Below, piece by piece: positions 12,788 through 25,461 of a DNA stretch of 64,000 nt; the stretch's first letter is position 1; each line of letters opens with the position of its first letter. The notes beneath the pieces were generated by a model that saw only the letters and a list, made by a program, of their open reading frames with translations, made no database searches and was not told the origin of the DNA. This stretch comes from Pontederia crassipes (Eukaryota > Streptophyta > Magnoliopsida > Commelinales > Pontederiaceae): positions 30,021,052 through 30,085,051 of the forward strand of contig CM060183.1 of assembly GCA_030549335.1 (NCBI GenBank), given 5' to 3'. The position numbers and the translations under genes are program-made.

Positions 12788-13480
12788 TAAGAGAAATGTG
12801 AGAATATAATTATCAAAACTCCAGGTTAACATGAATAATCTAGATCATACATTTTTCTAGGGGCAACTACATATGTACAAAATTTAAAATTCGAAATTGT
12901 TCTTAAATCAAAATAGACTACTTAGGAGCTGAACCAACCAGCGTTGAAAAAGTCGTTTGCATATAATTTAATTGCGCGTATAAATAAATAGGTGCAACTT
13001 TTCTGGTTGACACTTGACAGAATAAAAAGAAAAGAGAAGAGAAGCCAAGCGAATCCCGTATTTTTCGCTTGCTGCTGAGAGCCAATTAAGCACTGGGATT
13101 ATACGCCACCTTCCTGTAAACATCCAAAGCATGCCCCAAATCCTACTTCATAATATATATTTTTTATTTAACAAAGTTCAAAATCCTGGGCGATTGTTTT
13201 TTCTAGACAGACATCTGACACGTCACGAGGTTGAAAAATAAAATTAAAAAATAAATAAACGTATTTAGATTCTGAGGGCCTGAAGTGTTTTATAATTCAC
13301 GGCCACATCAATGTGGGAACTGCGAGATGGAGTGCAAGCAAACCCGCCATGGCCAATGGCAACTTGCTTTCTCCTCCCTCCCCCTCTTCCCCCGTCCCAT
13401 GTTTACATTGCCTTCTCCCGGAATTCAGATTTCTGCCATCTCCAAAGTGAAACAAGCAATTAGATCCCGGACACGGCCGA

Positions 13481-13489
13481 TTATATAAT
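13481..13489 (+). promoter_or_regulatory. Candidate TATA box of the DUF599 gene
   Basis: The sequence TTATATAAT lies about 160 bases upstream of the ATG at 13648, in an otherwise mixed-composition leader. It would place transcription start near 13515 and give a 5' leader of roughly 130 bases. Judged by position and sequence only. Confidence 0.45.
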
Positions 13490-13647
13490 TTGCTGAACGC
13501 ACACAAGCACTCAAACTGTATCTGTACAGAGTTAATTAACACTCTTCTTTCAGCTGCAACCAGGAATCCATAACCAATAAAAGAGTGATTAAGGGAGGTG
13601 GAAACAGGCTAGCCGAAGAAGTTGCATAAGGCAGGTGGAGATTAAAG

Positions 13648-14524
13648 ATGCTGCTGGATAGAGAAAGCATAGATCTGGTGCTGGTGCCTGCAGGATTGTC
13701 CATAATGTTTGGGTACCATCTCTTCCTCCTCTACAGAATCCTCAGATTTCCTCACACAACAACGATCGGGTATGAGAACCACAACAAACGGGCATGGGTG
13801 GAGAGAATGTTGCAGGTCAGCATGAGTGCATTCTCTCTCTTGCTTTTAATCTTTTATCTCCTTCTGTTAACAGCTCCAAATTAGTGCCTGCATGCATGCA
13901 AGACACTCCATTGACCATGCATATGCATGAACGCAGTCGACTGCGGAGGAGACCGGTTTGGCTCTGCAGGTGATCTCGAGCAGCCTATCGGCATCGAGCA
14001 GTCTGGCGTCGCTCTCCATCGCTCTGAGCTCGCTCATCGGGACTTGGATCGGGAGCACGTCGAAGGTGTTCATGACGGAGGTGATCTACGGGGACACGAG
14101 CCCGGCCACCTCCTCCGTCAAGTACATCTCCCTGCTCATCTGCTTCCTGGCCGCCTTCACCTGCTTCATCCACTCCGCGAGGTACTTCGTCCTTGCCAGC
14201 TTCATGATGAGCACGCTGGACTCCGACATACCGGCGAGCTACATCCAGAACGCCGTCGTCAGGGGGAGCAACTTCTGGTCGATGGGCCTCAGGGCGATGT
14301 ACTTCGCGACCACCTTGTTGCTTTGGATCTTCGGGCCGATTCCCATGTTCGCGTGCTCGGTGCTCATGGTGATGGTACTCCACTTCCTGGACACCAATTC
14401 CACTCCTCTGCACCCGCACAGGTTCTACTCGAAGAAGGGTGCCGCCGGCGGTAGGATGAACGGACCATCTGCCAGTAGTATCGCCGGCCATCCAGTTTAC
14501 ACTGCCGCAGTTTTAAAGATATAA
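13648..14524 (+). CDS. DUF599 family membrane protein, two exons
   Basis: A plant DUF599 protein of unknown biochemical role, predicted to be integral to a membrane. Exon 1 is 13648-13815 (56 codons, ending ..VERMLQ before a GT), the intron is 13816-13936 (121 bp), and exon 2 is 13937-14524, giving 251 residues. The acceptor at 13935-13936 is chosen because it restores the family stretch ..EETGLALQVISSS without a stop. Membrane segments are visible at about residues 8-31, 66-95, 117-141 and 176-208. The conserved family words YRI..P, RGSNFWS.GLRA and WIFGPIPMF are present (residues 165-195). Exon 2 is much more GC-rich than the flanking DNA. The C-terminal 40 residues are polar and probably outside the membrane. 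Orthologues are of similar length, so it looks complete and intact. An unspliced read would stop at 13884. Confidence 0.9.
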
Positions 14525-17207
14525 TTAAGACAGGAACCATTTGTTCGGTGTGTGGCGCTGAAGTGCATCTGCATCCCTTGAGCTAATGCATTTGCTTCGA
14601 GTTCTGAATAATCTACTGCGGCATTGGTGAAATCATAATATATATATATATATATATCTTTCTTGTTACAAAGAAAAAAAAGAATCTTGTATTTAATATG
14701 AAACTCAATTCTTTATCTTTCATAAATGAGATCAATGTTCCTACTAGCAACCAGTTTTGGGGCGTACTGCAGATTTTTTTCTAATTAAAATATAATAAAT
14801 AAATATGAAAATGAACATTTTTTACAAACTAATACATTAAGTAAAAAGGTTTATATCATTAAAATGAGAAATTAAAATACAATATTAGAAAGTAAAAAAA
14901 ATCAGTAAGGATGAGAAATTATGAGCTAATATCTCAACAAACTCAATAATTAATAACGGAAAAGAATAACCTTAAAAAATATGCACCTCGTAGAACAAAG
15001 TTTTTATGGGAAGAGAGAAAATAAAAATAAGAAGGTCAAATGAATGCTTATTTTTTATATAAAAAAAACAACTTCACAAAGTAATTAGCCTGTCATTAAA
15101 TAGGTAATTGACGACGAGCTGAAGTTTCGATACCACAAATCAATTTAAATGATCGTTAAGATAATAATTAATAAATTATTATTTCATTATGATTCTGCCT
15201 AAAAAGATTTACATATCCTAATAATATCGGACTATTCTACATCTAGTACCTTAGTACATGAGTCAAATTCAACTTTAACTTTGTCAAACTCATGCACTAA
15301 AAGAAAATCGCGAGTTTCGATGAATAATTTGATTCGCATTTTAAAAAATACTTTTGAAATAGCGAGAGTCAAAATATTTGTCGATAGTATCCACGATCAA
15401 ATCCGTTGGTAATTTATCGACCTCTCTAGCTTTTGGAGTTGATTTCTATTCGTTGATAATTCTAAAAACTAGGGTTGTCAGTAATATTAATAATAAAATA
15501 TTAAATATATGCTTATATTATATTTTCGATAATTTAAAAGACTAGGGTCATTGATAATTAAATTATTAATAATAATATATAATATAATATACACGTATGT
15601 TTACTATTTTATTATTAATATTTTTGACCGTCCTAACCTTCGAAATTACCGACGAATTTTTATCCGTCGATAATTCTGAATGCTAAAGTCGTCAATAATT
15701 AAATTAATAATAACTATATATAATATAATATAATATAAACATATGTTTCATATTTTCATATTAATATAAAATTATCTTTATAAATGATTTATAAGTCAAA
15801 AACATGTATATTGTCCTTTATTTACTTATTTTTACTTATAAGTTTATATTTTAAAATGTATGCTTATTAATCATCAAAAGAAATAAAATAACTTATAACT
15901 CAATTTAACCTACTTATTAGTTTAGCGAAACTCCTTCAAATCTTTAAAATGTTTATAATAGCGATTTGTATTAAATCTATGAATGCATGGAACAAGGTTT
16001 GTATTTTTACTTTTGCAATACCCGAAAGAAAAAAAAAAACAAGAAGAAAACAGAAATAATGAATACCTTTCCTTCCAAGTTTCAAGTTTCAATCTCATTG
16101 ATGTTGGATTAGCGTAAGGGACAATATAATCAGAATTGAATCACTCTAATATCTGCAGCTGGATTCGAAAAAAGCAAGAACACGCAGCAAGCAATTAGGC
16201 TAAGATTTCTTTATGTAAGGGGAATGTGTTCACTCAAAAATTGTCACTCAAATATTAAAGTCAATTTAATTTCTGCGGTCATCAATTTAATCATTATTTA
16301 TCTTTTCATTTTTCATCAAATTTTAGTTTAATTAAGAGTCCATAACCCTGCACACGGATGCATCTAGAAAAATATATTCATTTACAAAAGTAAATGGCAG
16401 TGACAAACTCAAGCTTTTCGGGTTTAAAAGATCAACATTTTAAATTTAGCACACATTAATTTTGAATTCCGTGTGAATGCAATTGAAGAAGATGAAGGAT
16501 ATATAACATGATAGCTGACTTATCATGGATTCTACTAATTAATCATTTCTCCGAAGCAATAGAAGAAGTCAAGAATATATGAAACAATACGTCCAAGATA
16601 TTTGAAAATTATATAGAAAGTATATTCGGGAAAAATGAGACACGTAGGTGCATAAAAAATACATAATAGATCATTAAATCCTTCATTATATATATAACAT
16701 GGAAATAAAGCATCCAACCATGCATATCAAAGAAAGCACATAACATATAAATAAGTTGCTACAATTTGCATGCATTGTCCGATCAATATTACTACATGGA
16801 GTCTCATACCAATTTATAAAATGAACCTGGTCCGTTCAAAACATTAAAAAGAAAGAACACCAACTATCGCCGGTTGCTCTTTCAAACTCACACACTTAAT
16901 TATGCCAAAAGAGAAAATACAAAAAAAAAAAGACAGAAAAAAGAAGAAGAGCAAGTTTTGTAGTATCCTCAGGTGATCAACGTATATAGTAAACGTTGGA
17001 TAGACTTATTTGATTAATCCATCATTTAGGTTTCTTAGACTACAACTCAACTGCACTTTTTTTTAGTTTCAACTTTCAAGTGACTGGGGGTTAATCTTTC
17101 TCAGCTATGCACAAATTAAAAGCTGGTGTATATATATAATTAATTAAGCTTCTGTACTTCTATCTCGTAAGCTTCTGTCTCCTCCTCGTGCATGTAGCAT
17201 CTACTGA
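14525..17207. other. AT-rich spacer between DUF599 and NAC genes
   Basis: It begins with the 3' flank of the DUF599 gene, which contains a short (TA)n run near 14637-14657. The rest is AT-rich with stops in all frames. A group of TCGATAAT-like words near 15370-15700 recurs without clear element ends. No gene, RNA or bounded repeat could be supported. The last 100 bases are probably the 3' untranslated region of the minus-strand NAC gene. Confidence 0.4.
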
Positions 17208-19080
17208 TCAAGTGAGAAATGGCGCCCCGCCGGCATGCATGGCAAAATTATGCAGCATACGAGGGACGTCGCTGCTGTGCCCAGCTTGGTTGTATGGCGT
17301 GAGCGAGGCAGCACCGTAGTACCCACTGGTGCTTCCATCTTTGAACACTGTGCTGCCATTGTGATGATCACCATTTAGAGCAGTACCCTCCTTGTGATCT
17401 CCTTGCACCACCGCTGCATCCTTCATCGAAGAGCTGCACTGTCTTGGTTGTGTCTGGTAGAAGACCTTCGACACGACCAGCTCCCCGTCCTTCTCCTCTT
17501 CGTCCGCGCCCAAGTGGTACTGGTGCATCACCCAGTTGGTCTTCTCCGGCTTCCGTTGCTTGCCGTAGTTGGTGTAGAGGACGAGTATCTTCTTGTATCC
17601 CTTCAGCATTCCACCGGCGCACACCGGCCTTGTTTTACCGGTCTTATGCCATCGTGTCTCGCCGCCCTCCACGTCGGTGTGCACTTTTCTTCTCTTTCTA
17701 GTCCCTGTTGTGTATGCCTTGGAGGGGCGATGGAAGAAGTGGCGAATCAGGCCGTCCCTGCTAACTCCTGAAACAGTACAAAAAGTTCGAGCTGGTTTGA
17801 TCAGAACTGATCGATGCTTGATTTTATAGACCTTTTGGTGCATGAATGAAGCAGGAAATATCACACACTGACATGCAGTAGTAATATGCAGGTTACTTAA
17901 TTAAGTATTTTAGTAACAATTAGATAAAATTCTAATCCAACAAAACAATTACATATATTTATTATGGTAGCCAAACAATGACGTTCAAAACATGTGAGTC
18001 AATGTGACTGTATTTTATTCTGATAGGTTCTTAATTACATGCAAAAAAACATTATCTATCTTTTTTTTTTTTATACGAGTTCATGAATCTAGTAGAGCTT
18101 TGTGATGATGGTTCAACTCAAGGATGCAAAGTAGGGTTCTAAGATCTTCCTAAATCATGAGAGCAACCAATGGATTTCTATAATGTGTTTGTCATGCATG
18201 CATCACTTTCTAGTACTTCCATCTGATGAATTTTACTAACTTCTAATATGAATTCCATAGATATTAATGGTGGATTCATAATTTTGTATTCAACCTGACA
18301 GGAATATAATTAATGTTCGATAGGACGCTATTACTGGCATTACTATTTTGCTCATAATGTGCATCCATGCGCGTTGCATGCATTCACAATAACAGTGTTA
18401 GATACGTAGCGACACAGCATTTAACTGGCCATGGATTTGCCATGCCGAGAAGTTATCTATACTTCTGATCCGAGATCTCTCACCGGTGAGTGCAAATGAT
18501 TTGTTAATCAACGTAACTAAATTGTTACCAGGAAGCTTCTCCGGATGAGTGTAGCAGATTCCATTCTCGCCTTGTAGTGTGGGAATGAACTCGTCTATTA
18601 GAGGATGGTGCTTCTCAGAATCCGGCCGCGCTTTACCTTCTAAGTGATCGAGTAGTTCCTGGTCGGTCGGATCGAACTTTACGCCGGCAGGTAATCCGGG
18701 CAAGTCTTGAATGCCTGAAGCAGCCTGAATACATAATATACACACCATCAATTATTGTCTTTGAATTCATCAGTCACAATCTATGTGCACATCATACAAA
18801 AACTATGACTAATTCTTTTACCTTGTAATTTTTTCCAACGTGACAATGGATGTATAGACACGTTATGAGTTAGTTGAGTGGAAGAAATTAACACTCGAAA
18901 GAAATAGTAAAATCGTAGAGAATTAAGATAGGAAAACAAAATGACCTGCTGCTGGATGCGATGGCCACAAGAAGGACAAGACTTGACGATGCTCGAAGTA
19001 CTTTTTCCGATCAACCCCGCAGGAGAAGCCGGGAATTCGCCGACGGTGCGATTACTTTCTCCGCTTTTGCACCACGTCAT
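17208..19080 (-). CDS. SND2: SND2/NAC073-like NAC transcription factor, three exons
   Basis: A NAC-domain transcription factor of the SND2/SND3 group, which in other plants acts in the nucleus downstream of master switches to promote secondary cell-wall gene expression. Exon 1 is 18946-19080 (45 codons), exon 2 is 18529-18724, exon 3 is 17208-17767; introns are 221 and 761 bp with GT..AG ends, and the joined frame is open for 296 residues, close to the usual 300 or so. The start at 19080 is chosen because family members begin MTWC. The NAC domain spans about residues 57-221: [14 protein letters not shown] (subdomain A), LIDEFI and [12 protein letters not shown], then [20 protein letters not shown] (putative nuclear signal), [28 protein letters not shown] and [12 protein letters not shown]-terminal to it is a CPSCGH motif (residues 35-40). 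The C-terminal 75 residues are Gly/Ser/His-rich, as expected for an activation region. The assignment rests on strong recognition of the family. Confidence 0.93.
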
Positions 19081-19332
19081 CTTCCTCCTCACTGATCAAA
19101 CTCTCATATGCATGCATAACCAGAAAAAAAAAACTAGGAATCTTCTGCAAACTGTGGGGGGCTCTTTCTCTCACTGTTGCATACTCTTTCTTTGATCCTT
19201 TCCTCTTCTTCAGAATAAGCAAAATACTCGAGAATAGAATGACTGCAAGAGGAAACAAAAACACAAGAAAGAAAAGGAAAAGATGGGAAAAGGAAAAGAA
19301 GAAGCTTCTGTCTCGCATATAAAGCTTTGTAG

Positions 19333-19333
<1 letters not shown>

Positions 19334-19385
<52 letters not shown>
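19334..19385. repeat. (CT)n microsatellite upstream of the NAC gene
   Basis: About 26 CT units lying 254-305 bases upstream of the NAC start codon. On the sense strand of the gene it reads (AG)n. GA/CT tracts near plant promoters can bind BPC/GAGA-binding proteins; that role here is inference. Confidence 0.95.
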
Positions 19386-19388
<3 letters not shown>

Positions 19389-19596
19389 CCCCGTTCAGTT
19401 CTCCTTGAGACCAGGGAAGGAATAGAATTCTCTGCTCCTAACTTTGTTCATTCACCGTGAGGGTGGGACAAAAGAGGAGAGAGAAGAGAAAGAAATCGCC
19501 CTAATTTGCTGCGCCTATATCTTCCCCACTTCTTCAAGACACCAAAGAATACAAAGAAAAAGGAAAAAGAAGACAAAACAAGGCTATATGTATATA

Positions 19597-19599
<3 letters not shown>

Positions 19600-19680
<81 letters not shown>
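19600..19680. repeat. (GA)n microsatellite upstream of the NAC gene
   Basis: About 40 uninterrupted GA units, 81 bases, lying 520-600 bases upstream of the NAC start codon. It is the reverse complement of the (CT)n tract 215 bases away, so the two could pair. The open frames through it (Arg-Glu or Ser-Leu repeats) are artefacts of the repeat. Confidence 0.97.
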
Positions 19681-19682
<2 letters not shown>

Positions 19683-20160
19683 CAACAACTTATAATAGAT
19701 TGCTTTATCCTCAAGTTTTGCCTTGCCGAATATATATAATTCATTTGGAACTTGAACCCGAATAACATCACTTGGAGAAAAGAGAGAAAAAAAAAACTCA
19801 TCAAAAGAAACAAACATAAAAGGGAAATCATATGCCACCCCGATCTCTTTAACCCTTTTCAATTACAAAAGAATTATGGACTAGAAGGGGGTAAACTATT
19901 AGCTCACCAAATAGATGGGTGCAAACCGGAGTTGAGTGGGGTTGGGGCAACCTGAATTCGTGAGGGAACGCTTCACCACACCTTGAGAGAGATGGTTAGA
20001 TGGTGTTAGAGACATGAGGAGAGAAGGTGCTCCAATTCTTGTTAGCATCTCATGTCACCCTAGAGTGTGTTCAAAGATATAACATTGTTTCACGAAACAT
20101 ATAACTTATATATATGATCCAATATATACAACTCGTGTGAGTGTGTGCGTGTGTGAACAG

Positions 20161-20199
<39 letters not shown>

Positions 20200-21483
20200 T
20201 GCCAATAGAGATTTTTTAATATTTTTTTTGTTAACCAATAAGGTAAAATATACGTATGAGATGGAGGATCGATTAGATCCATGGATAAAGTACGTGAATC
20301 CAAATTAATTGTCAAATGGAACAATTCTAATTCATGGTAGTGAATTGTGTAGCGTAGTACACACGCCTCAATTTATCTGTATAATAATGCTCTCCCAATT
20401 AAAGAACTCTTAACCACGAATGGATTTGATCAGCCATGAGCTTATTTGGAAAAGAAGATTGGAGAAAATGTGCCAAAAGAAAAAATTAATTAAGAACAGC
20501 TTGGTGTTCTCCAAGTTGCTAGCTGTTGTGTTATAGCTAGGGCAACTGAAATTTGGTGAGAGAGGTACATAGCTTTTGATGCAAGGATGATTGGGGGGCA
20601 TCATGGGAACTAAGATGATGGACTAAAACCCGGATTTGTATATTTATATATACCATGGAAAACAATTGTATCATATGAAATCATCTTACAACCTTAACAT
20701 TAATGTAGCCAATTATAGGACAAGTATACCACATGCGAGTACATTAAAAAAAACAAATATGAGTAGTGCACTTAGGTCTCCTATATAGTCCTGGACTTTG
20801 TAATGTACGGAATAGTAAATGCATAATAAATTTTGAGAAGTGTGCTACATATTCTGTGTGTGTGTGTAAAATAGAATAAACATGCATATGGTCCTCCAAA
20901 CTGAATAATTTTTTACTAAATCTTATTCCGTGGCGATGACATTAATTTATTCTGAAAGGTTTCTATGTGATCAATTGGTTGGTCCTCGTTAAAGATATTC
21001 CTATATCTCTATCATTTATTTTCAATTCACATATTTTCCCCGTTTTGTGCCCGAAAGATTGGAGGAGGAGATCTTAAAGAGGATATATCTAAATAATAAC
21101 TTAGTAAAAGAATATATTGAAAAAAAAACAAATTCTTGATTATATCATGCAAGAAGCAAAAGCTCAACTTAGAGTATATCTTATTAAGTTTAAGAAATAA
21201 TAATTAGGTTTGCATTAAAGTCGTATACTTAAGACACACGTCTGGACTTTTTGTTCTAAAGCGAGACATGATGATGCCAAACATAGACATCAAGCGTAGT
21301 AGTTTAACGTACGTAATTAAGATAACAATATCATACGTATTCGTGATTGGAAGATCCACATCGTTACAAACATTGTTAATCGTTTCTTCGATCAACATTG
21401 TGAAATCAGTAACTCCATCTCCATGTGTGATGCATCAAGTTTCGCAATAATAATAATAACTATACATATACATATATATATAA
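19681..21483. other. AT-rich spacer with a TA microsatellite
   Basis: Intergenic DNA with a (TA)n run at 20163-20197, followed by AT-rich DNA. The frames are short and carry no domain. It may include distal promoter of the NAC gene; no specific site is claimed. Confidence 0.4.
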
Positions 21484-21965
21484 CTTTTTTAACACTCCTT
21501 TCAACTATAACTTGTCTTCCCACCTAAATTTAAATTATACATTTACATATTTTAGTTTCTAAACTTATTACGATTTGACACTTAAATTTTATTATTAAAT
21601 TCAATTTAAAGATTTTTTTTATCTTGTATTATCCATGAAATGTTAATCTTACCCTTACTTTTTAATAAAAGAAAAATTATAAAAGCATACAAATACTACA
21701 ATGAGCATAATATTTCATAAAAATTTTAAAAATGTACTGATTTTTTTATTTTTTACTTTTTTATTTATTTTTTAAATATATTTTTATTAAAAAATTAAGG
21801 ACCAAAAATGATATTTCATAATTATTTATTAAAAACAGAATTTTGAAGAAAACTTAATCGAAGGACTTAAATGTTAAATTCAAAAATTACAAATTATAGC
21901 TTTATACTTTAAATTTATATGTGAAAAAATTATAGTTCATGGGATATTAAAAGAAGTGATTTTTT
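21484..21965. mobile_element. Putative MITE with ~120-bp inverted arms
   Basis: The left part (about 21484-21610) and right part (about 21840-21965) are imperfect reverse complements, sharing AACTATAA, CTAAATTTAAA/ATAAATTTAAAG and ATTTAAGTCC-like blocks. The interior is AT-rich and non-coding. A target duplication was not established, so the boundaries are approximate. Confidence 0.45.
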
Positions 21966-24318
21966 AGTTTTAAGGATGTATTAAATTATGGGTGGTCTCA
22001 TGGAAAGCCTTAGATTGTTAGCACATCTGATTCATTAAAAAACTGATAAAATCTTATTAACCCAAAAAAGGGTAGGTAAGAGGATGAAGAATTATAATAG
22101 ATATTTTAGACAAAATTATTTAAATTACTAAATAATATAAATATTCATTGTCTTTCATCTTAATAATTATTTTTAATTAGTATTATTATAAATTATATTG
22201 ATTTTAAATTTCATTAAAATTTTAAAAAGTTAAGCCCAACCTAATAATTCGACTCCGACCGAAACTTTTTGGTAGAGATTCATATTTGACTAAGATTTTG
22301 TTTGAGGGTGAAAAGGATAAATAAGAAGGAAAAGATAGGGAACTCTATTACTTTTATGATTGACTTGTTTTAAATATTTTTCTTTAATATTTTGCCATCC
22401 CAAAAATATAATAAAAATAAGAAAAAAATGCATTTTATATTTTGGCCATATATATGACATATTTGTTCAAACAAAATTATCATTCAAAGATTTATTTTTT
22501 ACTTTCCCTTTAATTATATATATCATCCTCACTTATTTTTCGTGGACTCAAACTTAACACGATCTACGGGTTGTTTGGTACGGGGATATGACTGAAACAA
22601 TCGGATTCTTCTTGTGATTGCCCAAACAACATTTTTTCAATATTGTAAGTTTCACATATAATGATGGTAAAATATGAGAATTGTAAGTTTTGAGAGGGGT
22701 TCTAGGGCACATGGTATAGGAACAAAACAAGAACAACACCTTTGTTCTTGCTTTTGCTATCAAACAGTCATTTTATGGCATGTGGACCCCAATAATGACG
22801 AGGGAAAAGTAAGAATAAAAGTGTTCTTGCCGCACCCAATAACATCCTAGTTCTTGTCATGCTCTCATTCGAAGAACAAGTTGAGAACAAAATTATTTGT
22901 TCTGAGTTTCGTTGATCCGTTACCAAACAGTTCCGTAATATTCTTGGTGAGATTAAGGAATGAGGCCAACTTGAAATTAAAAATAAAATGTTCCGGAACA
23001 TGTCCAAACAGGCCCTATTATGTGTTTTTATTTGGGATTTTTTGACCACTTAGGAGCATCGGCATAATTCAAAATAGGAAAAAAGGAACAATATTTTAAT
23101 GATTGAATTAATAATTTTGAAGATTAAACTCAAAACCAATATGCATTAATCAAAACTTATGTCTGCATTATACATTTTACACTAGTGGAAGTCTGGATGA
23201 ATTATCATTTCGGTAGTTTGAATGCGAGTTCTTGATAACTAATCAAATGGATAGAAAATTTTAAATTTGATGTTTGGATGAAAATTTTAATGATAAAAAT
23301 TTAAAAGTTAATTTGATAGATAAGTTTTAGTAATTTTTTGGATAACTAGTAAGAATTAAGAATATAATTTATTATTTTAAAAAGTATAAAATTATAAAAA
23401 ATAGAAATATTTTATTTATTAAAAATAATAATTAAAACAATATAAAAATATATGTAATTATTAACTTAAAATTTAAAAAATAAGTTGCATCGTACTATAT
23501 TAATATTAATTTTGATTAAAGTTTTCATATGTTATTAATATAATGATTTATGTAAAGAATATAATTTATTATTTTATGAGATATAAAATTATAGTAAATA
23601 ATAATATTGTGTATTAATTATTTAAAATATATGAATCATCATGTATATTTTTTCCTAAAAACAATTGAAACTTTTAAATAGTAAATTTTATTTGAATACA
23701 ATAAGATTTAAATTAATTTTATCATGGAATTTCTTTAGCTTTATTGTGCTATAATACTAAGTAAATATTATATATATATCAATTAATAAAAATACTTGTT
23801 TATTTAGATCTAATGAATTTATTTTTATAAGTTTTATAATAATATATAAATAAATGAATAATTAATTAATTAATATTATATATATTAACAGATATAGGCC
23901 TAATATTAACAGTAAATATTAATTTATACTATTTTAATATACTATAATACAAATTATATATAATATATGACATATAACACATAATATATCATTAAATAGG
24001 ATTAATAGGTAAAAAGTAAGTTCTTACCTTGACTAATCAAGTTCTCGCGAATGGTAAGAACTTTTTTGTTAGAATTTTTAGTCACGTGAAAGTTTGATAA
24101 CAAAAGTTATGGTGGGATTTTTCTCTTTCACCAAGTGTTTGATAAAACTTGAACAAGTTCTGTCATCCAAACACAACGGGTAGAGGTTAATAAGTATATA
24201 AAGCACATGCTTCTATACCTTAATGTAGATTGTTTATTTTTTATTATTTATTTATCTTAATGATTATAATGCATGATTAAATTGCTTATGTACCTCTTAG
24301 ATGGAATAATATATATTT
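21966..24318. other. AT-rich spacer with possible degraded MITEs
   Basis: It contains two suspected but unproven elements. One spans about 22566-23015, with GGGTTGTTTGG at the left and CCAAACAGGCCC at the right but no matching duplication. The other spans about 23190-24180, with GTCTGGATGA at the left and TCATCCAAACAC at the right. The rest is low-complexity AT-rich DNA. No gene is visible. Confidence 0.35.
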
Positions 24319-24962
24319 CACTACAAGAAAATTGGCAATTAGCGACTTAAGGTTGGAGACGCTAGGGAGGCGCTATTACGTCTCTGTTGTGAAGAGCGTC
24401 TCCTTAGCGTCTAACTAGCGCCGCAAAAATGAGACGCTGGTAATCGGTGGCTAGTGGCGTCGCACTAGAGTCAAAGATAATGAGACGTAACTAGCGCCAC
24501 ATGTTGACGCTATATCGACGTTATTAAGATGCGATGTTTGTGGCTGCGCGAAGCAGGATCACATCGCTAAGTCGACGCGCAAGGGGCGGTAGACATGAGA
24601 CGCTATTCCGACACCCACGTGTGGCTAATGTAGGCGCTATATTGACGCAAATATGTCCGTGCCTGTGTCACCAATGAGACGCTAAGAGAGCGCTAAGTGC
24701 GATATATTTAAAGTAGCATCGACATGCATTGAGACGCCAATGAGACGCTATGGTGTCACTACTTTGACTTTTTTTTACCCGCCCCAACCTCATTTTTTTC
24801 CTTCCAACACCATACAATTTATAATGCATCTCAAAATGCATTGATATTCATCACAGGCAATATAAAACCATCACAGGCAATATATAACATAAAAATACGA
24901 AAACTACTAAACCGAACTAACAAACTATATGTATGTTTAAGTCTATAAGTAACAAATGCATA

Positions 24963-25461
24963 ATTTGTTTTCTATCTTAGGTTTTGGAGTTATTGTTATC
25001 ATTCTGGATGTTCGACCCAGACGTGCTCGGTCCATGGCCTCGCGGGGATGGATTCCGCGTCGGGATCAATATCTGAATCGCCTGCAATAGAGGACCCAAC
25101 TGCTGCAACACCTGCTACGACACCTGCTACGATATCTGCTCCGATAATTGCTGCGATAGTTGCTGTGATAGCTGCGTTAGATCAGGTGCAACAGATGAGT
25201 TCGGAGCATATGCACCTCCTGCATATCCTCCGATCCTCCTAGGTATCTGAGCGGTTGTGCCGAGGCCACGCAAGTATCCCCTCTCTTCGAAAGACGGTTA
25301 ACTCTTGTCTTTTCCGACTTCCTTTGCCATCATTCATTCGTCCTTTGTGAACATCAAATACTTACACTTTCAAAAAACTATAATTTTCATAAAAATAATG
25401 TAAAAGTATACATACTTACCACTTCCTACAGAGGGACTCCCAAACTGAGCGCCTAATATGT
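24963..25461 (-). pseudogene. 3' part of the outer TNPA-like gene, with internal deletion
   Basis: Matches the last exons of the inner copy (26165-27186) but lacks about 510 bases: the sequence jumps at CCCCTC near 25281 from the Gln-rich C-terminal exon straight to the exon encoding R-x-N-R-L-S-K-like residues. The Gln/Ser repeats of the C-terminal exon carry substitutions that break the frame. The other half of this gene lies beyond the nested insertion, from 31334. Confidence 0.7.

Noticed and set aside
19444-19862. Frames through the GA microsatellite (Arg-Glu or Ser-Leu repeats)
   Set aside because: Pure dinucleotide repeat translation.
22566-23015. MITE with GGGTTGTTTGG/CCAAACAGGCCC ends
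   Set aside because: The ends look right, but no matching target duplication was found and an internal CCAAACAG copy gives alternative ends; left as a note only.
23190-24180. MITE with GTCTGGATGA/TCATCCAAAC ends
   Set aside because: Only about ten terminal bases match in inverted order within AT-rich DNA; insufficient.
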